From positions 149,464,057 through 149,528,056 of the forward strand of contig NC_062219.1 in the NCBI RefSeq assembly GCF_902686445.1: a DNA stretch of 64,000 bases, given 5' to 3'. The translations under genes and the position numbers were made by a program. The notes beneath the pieces are model-generated. The model made no database searches, was not told where the DNA came from, and saw only the letters and a list, made by a program, of their open reading frames with translations. The DNA comes from Sciurus carolinensis. Lineage: Eukaryota > Chordata > Mammalia > Rodentia > Sciuridae. Shown here in pieces: positions 44,741-57,198 of this stretch (position 1 is its first letter; every line of letters begins with the position of its first letter).

Positions 44741-47700
44741 GAACACAGGTCTCTCTATTTGTACTTTTGTTTGGCTCTCAATCCATTAATCCATAAATCC
44801 TCTTTGAATTCCTGTGTGACGCTGGTGCGACATTGATTTTCTGCGATGGTCAATGGCTGCGATCCACCAGAATTGTGATCCCCACAGCTCTGGGACTCGG
44901 CTGAATCTTCAACCGACACAGAGATTTTTCTCTTTATTTCCTGGCTACTTCCTAATGGCACCTTTGTTGTTTAAGGCAGAGAGAGTTCTGCTCCTGACAG
45001 ACACCCGGGCGGGTGCAGGTAACCTGCTGAATAAGCCTAAAAAACAACTGACGGGTTGACTTCCACTGTGTCCCTGTGTCCCACACCACATTCAGGAACT
45101 TCCAGACTCTCATTTGCCCCTAAATGTTCACCCCAGTTGTACCTCTGCAGTAGCAATGGAAATTGACTAAGAATGTCATTCAGGATCAAAAGGGGAAGTT
45201 TTCTCCATTTCAGGTAATAAAAATTTCAAAAAGAGGGCGATTTTGAATTCCCCTGGAGAAAAATTAAAATATTCTTTATTAGAGGCCCCAGGAAAACCTC
45301 TTCTTTCTCTGTCTCTCTCTGTCTCTCTGTCTCTCTCTTTTTAAATAAGGGCTTCCCCTTCCTTACACAGCCTTTTTAATACAAGTGAAAAATTCCAAAT
45401 TCCTCATTTGTTTAGCCTGAAAATCCCCTACACATTCCCACAAACTACTTCCTTTTCTCTCTTTTTAGCAAGACTCCCGTCTCTTTAATGAAGAGAAGTT
45501 CAGAGGGTTTTTCCCATGAATAGATGGCAGGCACCTGGGAGTTATGAATTTTAAAGTGATCATTTTCTTTCAGCAGGGCCGGACAATGGGCAGCTCCTTT
45601 TGACTCACTTTCACAGCTTTGAGAGCCTCTCAGATCAGCCACATTCCAATCGCACTGGAGTCAGATCAGAGCCGAGCTGGACCGCATCAAGGTCTCGCTC
45701 AGAAAGACAAGGAGCAGATGGCCGGCACCGAGCTCTCCTCCCCCTTTCAGCCCGCAAAGACAGGGAATGTGGGAAAGCGGTCGCCCGGCATTGCCTATTG
45801 ATCCCTGAATAGAACCACCGCATGCCACCAGCCTGTAGGTATGAACCCCTGTTAACAGATGGTGAGATCATTATGAGCAATTAATTCCTTTAATGTATCA
45901 GTGGGAACATGTTGGAAAGGATGATGCAAGCGCTGAGTGAATAGTGAACTTCTCACTCCTGGGGGAGAGCAGGAGCTGCGGTGGGGGGTGCTGGGAAGAT
46001 CTTCCCAGGCTGCAGGACAGGAGCTGGGAGCTGCCCCACGCAAGCGAGGTGTGCTTTTCATTAGCTAGTGCAGCTCACTCCCTTCCTTCCTGATTTATCT
46101 CTGGGTCATTTCTGTAAACAAGAACCGTCCGAAAAACACGGAGACAAACACTAACAATATTTTTCAGTAAGTCCAAGAGGCATGGGGAAATTGGTTCACA
46201 GAAATCAGGGGAGTCTCAGGTCATGGGTCACTCTCGCTAAACACATCCCCAGTCCTGACAGTTCTAAATTTAAAGTGAATGTTCTTTCAACTAAGATAGA
46301 GGAATGGCAAAAAAAAGAGAGAGAGAGAAAAATCATGCCCATTCCACTGCCAGAGTCTGAAAATGGAACGTTTGGATACATTATAAATGCGTAGCTTTTA
46401 AAGAGAGTTTTTATTTATTTTTAAGATGGAGTCACCTTATAGATCATTTGCTCAAATGCCACACATAGCAAATTATTTGCTCTTGGATAAACTGGAATCA
46501 TTCTTAAATTTCACTAATGATATAAAAATGACTATTGGCAGCTGACTGGCAAAAATTGGCAACTGGTTATGATGCCCTTGTCCCGATTGCTGAGAAAAGA
46601 ATGGCATTTTTACAGGTTTCCATACTTCTTTGTATACTATTTAGCACTGGGGGTGTTTTACTTTTGCAGGAAAGAGAAGAATCTTAAGACACAGTATGGA
46701 TCACCGAGTAGCCCTTCGATTTTAAGACGGAAAATACAGAAACAGGAAATACAGGCAACTATTCACTTAATTCATATTTAAATGACACTTTTTGCTTGTA
46801 ATTAAGACGCTCAAGTAGTGTCTCTGTTCACGAAATTTACATAACTGTACAATAGCTTGCCTAAATGAACAGCAAATGGCAGTTAACCTTGACGTGTATT
46901 ATCTTAATTGAATAAATCTGGCTTTAATTCAATAAATTAAAAACATAGAAATAATATCGCAAAAGACTTTCCAACAGACTTTCCATCCCCCATGAAGGCA
47001 GCATGGGATTGTTTACAGTTGGGCTGGAATGCTCGGACATTTTCCAGTATGATTTTAGAACTCTAAAAGCATTCTGGTACACATTTGCTGTTTTTCCATC
47101 ATTGTTTCCAAAGAAAATCAATGTCACTTTCTGGAAGTCATTGATGAGACTATCTGAACACCAGATCAACACACGAGCTTGCTGATTTGAGATGGTTCCT
47201 GCTCCGGGCTTCCAATTCCTCCATCAACGTGGGATATTTGATCTTCCTTTTTTTCCAACTCCAAATCTTCAGTTCTACATTATGAGTGTCTTGTGACAGA
47301 GTAAAGGTGAACTAGAGGAAAGCAGGTTTTTTTACATGGGAAAGAAGTATTCTCATCACTTTTCCATTTAGACCAGATTTACATGGATGGTAAATCCCAT
47401 GGGTGACAGGGAAGGGACAAAAGATGCTGAAGTCCCCCCTCCCAAAGTTGGTTGCATTCATCAGCATCATCATGTCTCAGTGATTATATAGTTAAGGGGA
47501 AGAAATCATGCAATATGTTTTTATTTGCATGAAATAAGTTAATGAGTCATCACCTGTGCCTTGTATCCATTTGCTACGGGGGAAAAGCAGGATAACGCAG
47601 GTGTTCGAAGAGCGTCGGGTAGATTTTATACATTAATTAAGAAACCCCACCTAAAATCATTCATCAGAACCCAGCAGTGCGTATTGCTAAGGAAGAACTC

Positions 47701-49459
47701 ACACACGCACACAAATAAAAAATCATGGTGAAGAAATCTTGGTTTCTTGGCTCGCAAGAAGAAAAGAAAACAGGCCGTAATTCTTCCTTGTCCTGGTTCT
47801 CACAGTGTTCACTATTGTACCATCTGCAATATACAATGTACATGCTCAGCCATAACCCGAAGGACTGGAAGAGAAGCATTCACACTGTGAATTACCATTT
47901 TTCCCAGCATCTAGCGCTAGTCAAAGACAGCACAATAATAAACGAGAAGCTGCTTTGTCTGTTAAACATTGTTCTTCATCACTACATGAAAAGCAAATTG
48001 TCTTTGTATGGAGGAAGAGTGGCAGCACGCCCGTGGGGGTGGGGGGACTTGTCTTTCCCTGACCACCTCAGGGCCACAGAGGCCCACCCAACGACACCTT
48101 GGAAATCACTTTATCCACAGGCAACCTGGGGACTGACCCCTTGTTCGGTTGCAGGAGCTGCTGGGTTAGAGACTCACTGATGCTTCGTGTGTGCCCCCCA
48201 GATACACCCTTCTAAATCGTTCCATAGGCCCCTTTGTCCTGCTTGGGACAAGGGCACTTATCAGAGACATTCTGTTTTCCTAGGACTAAATATACTCAGC
48301 AAGTTCTTGTGGGGTACTTGGACCTTAAGAATCAAATAAAAAGCAAGCAAGCAAAAAATTATTTGAAGCAGCAGATATACTTTAAAAAATGTAAATATAT
48401 AGCTATACCACACAGTAACAGCTACCATGAAAGTTAAGAACTACTCATCCAAAGAAAGGGTCCTTTGTCACAGAAATCAGTCATTTGTAAGAAATTAATG
48501 ATGGTTTGGAATGGGTTTTCCCCCCTTTTTGGATGTAATAAATTCTAACAAATTTGCAACACAATTAAGTTTGTTTGGAAAAACTTTACTAAATTGAAAG
48601 ATCATGGCTATCTCCTCATATGGAGGCCAATGGCCAAACTCAAGTCCATATTTAAAATCTCAAAGAAAATTACTTCTTAGTGACAGCTGGTTTGACCTCC
48701 GATGGATCGTTTTCTGGTTGTGTTGTGGCAGAAGAGAGGTGGGGACATGAAATGCCTGGCCACATCAAGTCTATTAACTTTGAGGATAGGGAGGGACCAG
48801 CCTCCTGAAATGTCGTGCCTGATATCAGTCCAACGTGGACATCCGTGTGCGTGTTCATTTCCACTTCAAAAAACAATGTGAAATCCCATCAGAGACTGGG
48901 AACAGTCATGGGGAGGGGTGACCAAAGACAAACGCTGGGCATAAAACAGTGCTCTCTGTGCTCTTGGGTTTTACCGTGTGACATTGTGACTACTTTTCCT
49001 TAGCTTCAAGCAGGAATAGTACTTGGCTCACTGAGCTGTCAGGAGGCTTTCAAAGCATCCCAGGTATAAGACAACTATGATGGTTCCCCATCCCCGGTAG
49101 GTTCACAATGAATGCCAGCTGCCTTGGGCTGCTTTCTTAGGTGCCAACTAACTTTTGATTTTAATTTAGGGGAAAAGAATGCCAAGAAGTATGTTCCATC
49201 TGTCCTCCTCTTAAAAGAGACACAACTTTTATTTACTTTTAATGAACCATACTTGAAATGGCAATTTGAGACTTATCAAATGCTTGTGAAGACAATCACG
49301 ACAATCCCTCTCAACTCTGAAATGCTGATATTCTAGAATAGTCCCCAATGTCTAAACTTTATATACTCAGCTCAGAAATTGAGTCTATTTCCCAGAGCTC
49401 ACAACTATAAAGAGAAATCTACCTATGTCTTTATATTATATACCACCCGACTTAGGGCT
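44741..49459. promoter_or_regulatory. Largest repeat-free block, candidate conserved noncoding cluster
   Basis: About 4.7 kb with no recognisable transposon; the only simple repeat is CTCTGT at 45306-45341. Conspicuous parts are 46400-46970, with TTAATTGAATAAA and TTTAATTCAATAA arms near 46900-46940, and 47455-47660, with an exact octamer ATTTGCAT at 47523-47530, AP-1 TGAGTCA at 47543-47549 and E-box CACCTG at 47551-47556. 47890-48010 also looks constrained. No coding frame with recognisable content is present; the 151-codon frame at 47725-48180 runs from a conserved-looking into a GC-rich part and has no domain. Confidence 0.5.
45306..45341. repeat. (CTCTGT)n pyrimidine-rich simple repeat
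   Basis: Alternating CTCTCTGT and CTCTGT units. Confidence 0.88.
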
Positions 49460-49710
49460 AGCACATTAGCTTTCCATTGCTGTGACAAAATGCCTGAGAA
49501 AAAAACAACCTGAAGAAGGAAACATTCATTTTGGTTCAGTTTCAGAGGTTTTATCCACGCTCACTTGACCCCATTGGTTTGGGCCTTTGGCAAGGCAGAA
49601 CATCACGGTGGGGGAAGTGCTCACCCCTCCTGAAGCTTCCACTACCTCTCAGTAGGGCCACCAACTGGGGACAGCAAGCCTTTGGCACATTCTGGATCCA
49701 GACTGTAAGA
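49460..49710 (-). mobile_element. MaLR-type LTR, antisense, internally shortened
   Basis: On the + strand: 'tagctttccattgctgtgac', 'aaaatgcctgagaaaaaaac', 'ggtttgggcctttggcaagg', 'cagaacatcacggtggggga', 'agggccaccaactggggaca' and 'ggatccagactgtaa'. This is the antisense of the 26851/61616 family. The centre is shorter than in the other copies. Confidence 0.85.
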
Positions 49711-50769
49711 GTCAGCTTTGATTTAGGCAGGTTCGTCCTGTGTAAATAGATACTGACATCACCAGGAGAAGGAGAGGCGTGATCTCAGCCCATGCCCAAG
49801 AGAAAGTGTAAAGCACACGAGTGGCGTTAGAGACATCTGTCTCCAACCCCAGATCAGGAACGTCCCAGAGGGCGGGGCGATGTGCGGGTCACATGTTCCG
49901 CCCTCCAAGACAAGCGAGTTGCCCATCTGACTTAATTCTACTGGTACGTAAAAAGATAACTAGTGGTTTTTCTTTTGGATAATACTGCGTTTCTTCGGAA
50001 GGTTGCACGCTGGTTTCCAGATCGTTACCACGAAGGCACTTGGTTCTTTTAATTTTCAGCTGGAATGCCCCTTCTCGATTTAGAATGACAACCCGTGCTC
50101 CTCAGCTCACACGGCAAAGCGCCTGACCACAGTCTCCGTCCTCCCGCGTTTCCTCACTTGCAGGGAAACGAGCTGAACTTGCAGCTGAACTTGCGACTGC
50201 GGCTCCTCACCGCAAGGTCCTCTCCTCTCAAGAGCTCCTCTCCCTCCCACCTGGTCGGCCCTTTCCCCACTGTCCCAGAGCACTGGGCAACCCTGCCTCC
50301 GGGGCCATCCGGCCATGTGGGAGTCAGTTCTGGTCCTCACGCTGGGAGAGGACACTGGCTTCAGGGGTCAAGTCCCGGGCAGCTGAACCGCCTACTTTGC
50401 AGCCCACAGGAAGAATGATCCAGTCCCGGGTGTGGGTAGTTCCAAGGTCAAGACCCTCTGGTCTAGAAGGAAAACAAAACAGCCCCCTAATTTCATGTTG
50501 CTTTTTGGGTGACGACTCCCTTGTGCCTTTCCCTTGGGTTCCAGCTCTTCCCAAACATCTCTCTTGCACCCGCCTGCTCCGGAAGCTTCTGCAACGGCTC
50601 TCTTTAGTGTCGCCCACACCCTTGTCTGTGGAGCATGATTGACCCTTGGCTGCCGGCTTCCCGACGTTCTGCCATCTCACCTGCCAACTGCCTGTCCTCT
50701 CCTCCTTGCGGCTCCTTCCTCTCCCAGCACCTGGACGTGGTTCTTCAGCCTTCATCCTGACCATCTTTG
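49711..50769. other. Unique intergenic sequence, partly GC-rich
   Basis: No gene is recognised. Frames of 107 (+, 50095-50418) and 161 codons (-, 50324-50809) overlap in moderately GC-rich sequence and show no domain. A short near-duplication 'agctgaacttgc' occurs at 50170 and 50182. Confidence 0.45.
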
Positions 50770-51080
50770 TCCCCACTTCACGCTGGCCTCTGTTTAAATA
50801 TCCACCCACCAGAAGGTCTTTTCATGGCTGTCCTACCCAAAGAAATGCCCTCCGGTCCCTCTGTCCCCTCTACTGGCTTCTCTTTGTAGAATTCACGGTA
50901 TTATCTCTCCAATTTATTTTTCCTGTGTTTGTGACCTCACCCATGCCTTCTCCCCCTGGAATGCCACCTTTAGGACAGGGTAGGGACATGGGGCACGGTG
51001 GTCACATCTGTGGTACTAGCACCTGGTGTACTTCATGGCTGCGCGTGCAGATTTGTAGAATGAGTTTAAAAAAAAAAAAA
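50770..51080 (+). mobile_element. LINE-2 3' end relic with A-run
   Basis: Pyrimidine-rich sequence in L2 3' order ('cccaaagaaatgccctccgg', 'ctctccaatttatttttcct', 'ctccccctggaatgccacct'), then an A-run at 51068-51080. Moderately convincing. Confidence 0.5.
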
Positions 51081-54000
51081 GAAAACAGATGAAAGAATAA
51101 ACGAGTAAACGGGGACCTGTGAAGCTCCCTCTGGCTGTCGGCCTTAGCGCAGTGACCTCTAGACCGGGCTGGATCTGCTTTCTTAAAGCTCCTCTCTGTC
51201 CTGCCTCCTAAGATGCTGCCCTAAGCGGATACTCCTGTTTCCATGACTACTCCATCTCTCCCTGGAAGCCTGCGAGCCTCCTCTGGCTGCCACCAAGCTT
51301 CCCTCCTCCATGGCACACCATCCCCCTGCTCTGCGCTCTCTGGACAGCCTGTCCCTGTGTCCCTCTGGAGTGGCTCTGGTAGGGCAGGCCATCTACCACA
51401 GGCCGCAGGCCCAGAGCCAGCCAGGTCAGCTGCTGCTGCCGGCCCTAACCTTTGGGCAGGCCTTGAGGCAGGAAGAGCTTCAGACACCTGGGGAGAGTGA
51501 CAAAGGCCAAAGTGACCTGAGTGGGGACAGCAAGGGTCCAGCTGTGGCCAAATAGGATAGTAGCGAGACCGGCATGATGTGCCTACAATCGTCTAAGATG
51601 CATGGGCAGAGACCGAAGAGGAGCGGAGGTCCCTCCACCGCCGAGGTTCCGAGACGGGCGTCGCCTGCACCTGCGCAAACGCTGCTCCTGGCTGCTCTGC
51701 TCGCGCCTGAGCTCGGGACCAGCCCCTGTATTTCCTCCGCGGGAGCCCCTCCTGGCTGACTTTCTGAGGTCCCCCACGGTCACGTCCACTGTTCCTGTAC
51801 TTCAGGCAACTAAAGATCCATTGCCGTTGGTTTTCTTTTTTTTTCAAATAGTGGCCTATATTTAACACTCTCCAGAACAAGTCAGCGTGATTTTAACCCA
51901 AGTGCCAAGAATCCGCGTGGAACTTATGTGACAAAGTAAGAGAAATGTGCAAGTTTTGGAAGTGGAACTTTAAAAAGAGGGCATTCGTCTTTCCCTCTCT
52001 TACCCAAGCACGTGTTCTTCTCCGTTTTCTTCTGGCTAGGGTCGCTTCCTTCAAGGAGAAGGCCCCAGGGAGGGGCAGCTCGGGAAAGGAAGCACGTCTA
52101 GAGTGGTCTCAACGCCACCTGAGAGACGGGTCACTTCTGACTGGGGATACCAGCCCCAGAGCGGGCGCCAAGTGCCTCCATGTGCCTTGCACGGGTCCCT
52201 CCCGATGGCATCGCCGACACCTAGCCCTGGCCAGGAGCCTCTGCGCGTCCTCACAAATCCCCACTTCTAATATGTCCAGTAGTCGTGCACCCAACCAGCA
52301 ATGGATAAATCAAAGATGAGCCCAGCGCAAAGACGAAGCCATCACAAAGCTCGTTTAGTTTCAAGAACTTTTGAGAAAAATAAGCAGATATTATGAAGAA
52401 AGGGGTTTTACCCAGCTTGGAAACTCAAGCAATATACAAATGAAAGAAATTGTTCTCATTCATAAATCATCACAGACTTTTATTTGACTTCACACATTTA
52501 GATACACTGAACATCGGGAATAGGATTGGGAACTGCTTTAAATATGAAGGTGAATTAAATTTTAGAAAGAATCCAGAAAGAAAAATTTGCTCTTTCTCTA
52601 CTTGTCCTCAGAAATTTATATTTGGAGTTTTTATTTAAAGTCCCTGTTTCTTTTCCACACTAATGTCTTCTAATTATCTTCTACACTAATATGTCTGGGT
52701 ATTGAGAGGAAGACTGGGATACAAATGTAATACAGCTTAGAATTTTTATTTCTATCATATGATCCCAAGAACGCAACTCAATAATGAACTAACCAGTTGG
52801 TAACCACAGGACTTTAAATCTCTGGGGTTCATTTAATCAACTTTTCAACTGAGAGGGATACAGGAGGTGTTGGGATCACTATTAATGAGAGCATATATTT
52901 AGAAAGGAGATTAGGTATTAATTCTGAGGGAAAATGGTCAAAATCCCAGAATACATGGAAAGCAGAATCTTAGTACTGTAGCTGGTGTGTGTACTGCTCA
53001 GGTTAAAACTGATGCTTATGAGAACCGCTTGGTTTGCGAAATTGTCAAGGGACTAAATGACTTAATCAACCTTTCTCGTTTTTATCTGCAGCCAATCTAA
53101 GCTTATTGTTATGGGACCACTCAAGTAATGGCCCCTGCCTGAACAGAACATTCCACTGGGAACAAGGTGAGTAGCTTCCCTCCTGGGGGGAGGGAAAGGG
53201 CCGCATGCTGGGGGCTCTGCTTTCAACCCCATTGGTGGAAACTCAAAAGCCATCTGAACATGACCTCATTATCCCTTCACTTTTGAACCCGGAGTTGATT
53301 CCTCTTAATCTACAGGGGGATGCTGTACTGAGAACTAAGCTCATTCTCTGCCCTTCCACACAGAGCACTTTGTGCTGAGCTGAGCTAAACAGAGCTGGAG
53401 CCGGGGTTCCAGCTGGGCTCCGCATCTACATAGCACGCATGGCCACACAGCCCTCTCCACCTTTGAGAAAAATGAGATATTACTGACAATTATCTTTTTG
53501 TGCACACTCAGAATCCTGTTCCCTAAACCACGAGTGGCTGTTTATGAAAGTGCAATAAATCCAGGCATTCAAATATAGCAGTGGTTTTATTTTGTTTGTT
53601 TTTCTAGTTAGAAAACCACTCTGTGTACTATGGACCCAAGCGAAAGAGCACATTCCTCAAGGAGACAAACTAAGGTAACCCCGGTGGTGATGTTGACTTT
53701 GCTGAAGGCAATGGCCCAAAGCATTAGTAATTAAAGCTCATTTAAAATTAATTTAATTTCAGGAGCTCCGCATGCCCATAAAATCAGACACAAGCAAAAT
53801 AAACAGCTACGGAGGCATTTTGGAAACAAATGGTTCCCAAAGTGAAAGGACCGACAAGAGAGGAAAGGAGAGTGGGAGAGAAAGAAAAGGGAAGGGGAGA
53901 GGAGAAGAAAGAGAAGTGCCCTCTCAAAGGCAGGATGAGGTGGCCGCCAAGCTCCAAGCTGCTAAAGCATCTTTCCCTTTCTCTGCACAGGAAGCCAACC

Positions 54001-54747
54001 TGGGCAGAGACACTCGAGAATGCTTCTCTGGGCAAACGTTCATTTTGGACACGTTTCTCAGCACCGATCGGAGCTGCCATTGACCACTATCTGGACTTTG
54101 CTGAAATTCAGCAACTATTTTCTGCAGCGAAGCGCAGCCCTGGGTTCACACGGATGGAAGCTCCAGTCGCCACGCGCGGCTTTTGGACACAGGCTTTTCG
54201 GTTATCACATGCTGGTTTGGGGACAACTGATAAATACATCCGAACGCTGAGCTGGCTCTTATTTTTTAAAACTTAAAATTTAATTTTCATATTCAGTAGT
54301 CAATGGAATAGTTTAAAAACAGGAGTTGAACAGATATGCAGACACATTTAAAAAAAAAAAACAAGAGTTGAGGGGCAGGAGACCTTGTCCAGGTGTGAAC
54401 AAGGTGACATCACCTGCAGTGCCCTTCAAGGGGGAGTGTCAGAGTAGAAAGCAGGCAGCACCCCAGGGAGCAAGGACCTGAAGCCCAGAGTCCCCTTTAC
54501 CTGTCCCCTTCTGTCCCTGAAGAATACACTCGTTCAGTGAAGTGAACGGCCACTACTGAAAATAAAAGTGCTTCTGAAAACACTTTTTTATAGAATCCTG
54601 TTCTTGAAGGAAGTGAGAGAGGACCCAGTCCTCTCTAGTTCATGCAGGAAATCCAGCTCCTGCCCTGGACACTGACGGTCATTGCCTCTCGTCGGCTCAC
54701 CTGTAGCTGAGGAGACGCGACTACTGTTGGCACACACCAACTCTTGG
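51081..54747. other. Unique sequence with CpG patches and possible conserved element
   Basis: No gene is recognised. CpGs cluster at about 51600-51740 and 52040-52260. AT-rich sequence at 52370-52650 and 53690-53800 (AGTAATTAAAGC, AAATTAATTTAATTTC) looks conserved. Frames of 148 and 103 codons around 53772-54276 are purine-rich overlapping remnants without recognised domains. Confidence 0.4.
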
Positions 54748-54958
54748 AAAGTTCTAGCTGGGCGCAGAGGTACACACCTGGAACCCCAGCTACTCAGAGT
54801 TGAGGCAGGAGGATCGGGAGTTCAAGGCCAGTGGGGGCAACTTGGTGAGACCCAAAAATTAAAAAATAAGAAGGGCTGGGATGGGATGTAGCCTGGTGTA
54901 GAGCACCTTGGGTTTAATCCCCAGTGCTTCAAATAAATAAGTAATAAAAATAAAAGAA
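54748..54958 (+). mobile_element. MEN-type composite SINE
   Basis: B1-like half: 'tagctgggcgcagaggtaca', 'accccagctactcagagttg', 'aggaggatcgggagttcaag'. ID half: 'gggctgggatgggatgtagc', 'gagcaccttgggtttaatcc', then a tail built of AAATAAGTAATAAAA units. Confidence 0.9.
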
Positions 54959-56112
54959 GTCCTGTGTGTATCCTCTTGCTGCCCTTTTCAGCGACGTGGG
55001 ATACACGTCTGTGCTGCCCCTGATGGAGACCAGATGGAGGAGTTCATGTCTGGGCTAGCAGGCAGTGCTTCACGCGGAGGTCGGGTCCTTTCTGAACTGG
55101 TTCCCTTACCCATGAGGGGGTAACAAATACGCCCCCCAGAGCCCCCCAATGCCCTCAGACCCACGCCAGAGCGTCACGCCAGCCGGGTCCAGTGGCCCTT
55201 ACAGCAACATGCAAGGCACAGACTGGGGTCAGGGAGGGTCCTGAGTTTGGACCCCAGACCCACTGCGTGCCAACTGCCCTTAGGTTAACGTCTCTGAGCT
55301 CCTGCTTTCTCATCTTCCACAGGTCCATCGCACAAAGGTTTGGAATGAGAAACGTACTCAATGCTTAGTGTGTGGCTCTGATGTTTCATCATTTTACACT
55401 TCATTTCCTTCAGAAAGCATGGTTGTGGGTACTGATAAAACATTCCCAAAGTTGTCTGAGTCAGTCCAAAGGACAGTGGGAGGCCCCTCGCCCTCGACCT
55501 AAACCTGACTTACTCACTCTAATGCAATATGTGTCTTTCCTCTTTCCACCCCTTGGAAATCAGAGCATGAAAGAGAAAAAACATACTCCTGAACCATGGG
55601 TTGGGTCCACTCATTCAGAACAAGTCGATCAAAACATCTTCCAAATAAGAGCACCAACGATGGAGGAGGGCCACTTGGCAGTTCTCTTTACAGGAGAAAC
55701 CCTGACGCCCAGTCCACGTGGCCCTCCACAGAGGCTCTGCCGACACCTGCCGGGTGCCTGCAGACAGGGCCAGACAAGGCACCTGCCCTCCCGTCAGGTC
55801 TCACCGTGTTGTGGTGCCTGTGACCTAGGACCTGCTTAAATGAATCCTATTTCCCTCAGATGGTCTTAAAATGCCCCATGTGGGTTTTATGCTATCTAAG
55901 TTCATGTTTCTCAAGTTAAATGATCTGGGTCTTCGAAATCCAGGTTAAAAATTGAAAGGATAAATTACTCCTCCTCCCATCAAGATGGTACCCGTCCAAG
56001 GAGCAGGTGCTGCCAACCAACACAGCTGACTGTGTTTACCTCACTTAGACCTTTGGTTCCTCTGTAGGAAAGGGCGCCAGACCAAACAATCAAAAGAGCC
56101 GTCTAGCCTTCT
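54959..56112. other. Unique intergenic sequence
   Basis: No gene is recognised. The 155-codon frame at 55372-55839 has no known domain, no splice context and an overlapping alternative frame. Bases 56102-56112 are the left duplication of the next SINE. Confidence 0.45.
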
Positions 56113-56339
56113 AAGTTTTCATTATTGTTTTTGTTTTGTTGGTACCAGGGATTGAACTTGGGGCACTGAACCCATGAGACACATCCCCAGCCCCTTGGAT
56201 CTTTTTATTTTGAGACAGGGTCTCACAAAGTCGCCTAAAGCCTCATTAAGTTGATGAGGCTGGCTGTGAAGTTGTAATCCTCCTGCCTCAGCCTCCCCAG
56301 GACCTGGGATTACAGGCCTGTGCCACCACACTCAGTCCT
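56113..56339 (-). mobile_element. MEN-type composite SINE, antisense, intact
   Basis: Reversed ID half: 'ggtaccagggattgaacttg', 'gagacacatccccagcccct'. Reversed B1 half: 'tgagacagggtctcacaaag', 'tcctcctgcctcagcctccc', 'gggattacaggcctgtgcca'. A perfect 11-bp target-site duplication TCTAGCCTTCT lies at 56102-56112 and 56340-56350. Confidence 0.95.
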
Positions 56340-56350
56340 TCTAGCCTTCT

Positions 56351-57001
56351 GATTCTAAGGCTTTGTGAATACACTTTTCTGTCATTAAGAATTTTCTATA
56401 GCACAAACTGTGCAAGTCTCTAGAGAGAGAGAGGCAGAGAGAGAAAGAGACAGGCATAGAACCTAGGACAACAGCCCTTGGATCAGTCACAGAGGGAACC
56501 CTCAAAAGCTTGCTTCTTTTTTTAATCCCCAAATATTCAAGAGGAAATTCCTAATGTCCCAAGACATACATGACCAGTCTTACAAAACAATTCCTGCAGC
56601 ACATGCTATTGCTTTTTCTACCAGTTATCTCCTCTCCCCACTGCTATTTCTTCTAAGTTACAGAACCCTATTTTGCTCATATATTTAATTGACAAGCTCT
56701 ACTTTGCCCCAGGGGTTAAATGCCTATTGGTTTTAGTTAATCATAATCATTAGAATCCCATCGACAGTGATTGGTTTAGGAATGGGCAAGCAATTGCAAT
56801 TCTGGCCCTTCGTTCAACAGTTCGAGGTGATGGCTGGAGCTTCTGCAGTTATCTTGTGACCACAGGACCTGAGTATAAAGGAAACACTGTAAGCTTAACA
56901 GAGAAGAAAAAGGGAAACATCTAGGCCCTTCTTTACATTGAGATGCTGAGTTATCAACTAGTTGGTTAACCAGTCTACTTGTTATCTGCAATTGACAAGT
57001 G

Positions 57002-57002
<1 letters not shown>
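56351..57002. other. Unique intergenic sequence
   Basis: No gene is recognised. A short GA-rich run ('gagagagagaggcagagaga') is present at about 56423-56450. Confidence 0.45.

Positions 57003-57031
<29 letters not shown>
57003..57031. repeat. T-run of 29 bases
   Basis: The longest homopolymer in the window. It directly precedes a MER5A-like relic and is not accompanied by a recognisable SINE body. Confidence 0.9.
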
Positions 57032-57032
<1 letters not shown>

Positions 57033-57034
<2 letters not shown>

Positions 57035-57198
57035 GCAGTTTCTCTCAAACTATAGTGGGCATACAAATAACCTGTTTGTTGTGTGAACGTGTAGATTCTG
57101 ATTCAGGAGGCCTGCACGGAGGCTGTGGACTCTGCTATTCAGACAAGTCCCCAGGTGATGCTAATGGGTTCTAAGCCCAAATTTTGAAAGAGAAGGCT
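57033..57198 (+). mobile_element. MER5A-like hAT DNA transposon relic
   Basis: 'agtttctctcaaactatagt', 'gtagattctgattcaggagg' and 'tccccaggtgatgctaatgg' follow the MER5A pattern from its 5' end to near the 3' end. Confidence 0.75.

Noticed and set aside
47725..48180. 151-codon frame in the repeat-free block
   Set aside because: It shows no recognisable domain and an opposite-strand frame (47664-47879) overlaps its start. Conservation here, if any, looks regulatory.
50324..50809. 161-codon antisense frame
   Set aside because: Low-stop GC-rich sequence, no recognised domain or splice context, and overlapped by an opposite frame.
55372..55839. 155-codon + strand frame
   Set aside because: No domain, signal peptide or promoter-like context; a second frame overlaps it. 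A squirrel transcript or conserved ortholog would be needed.
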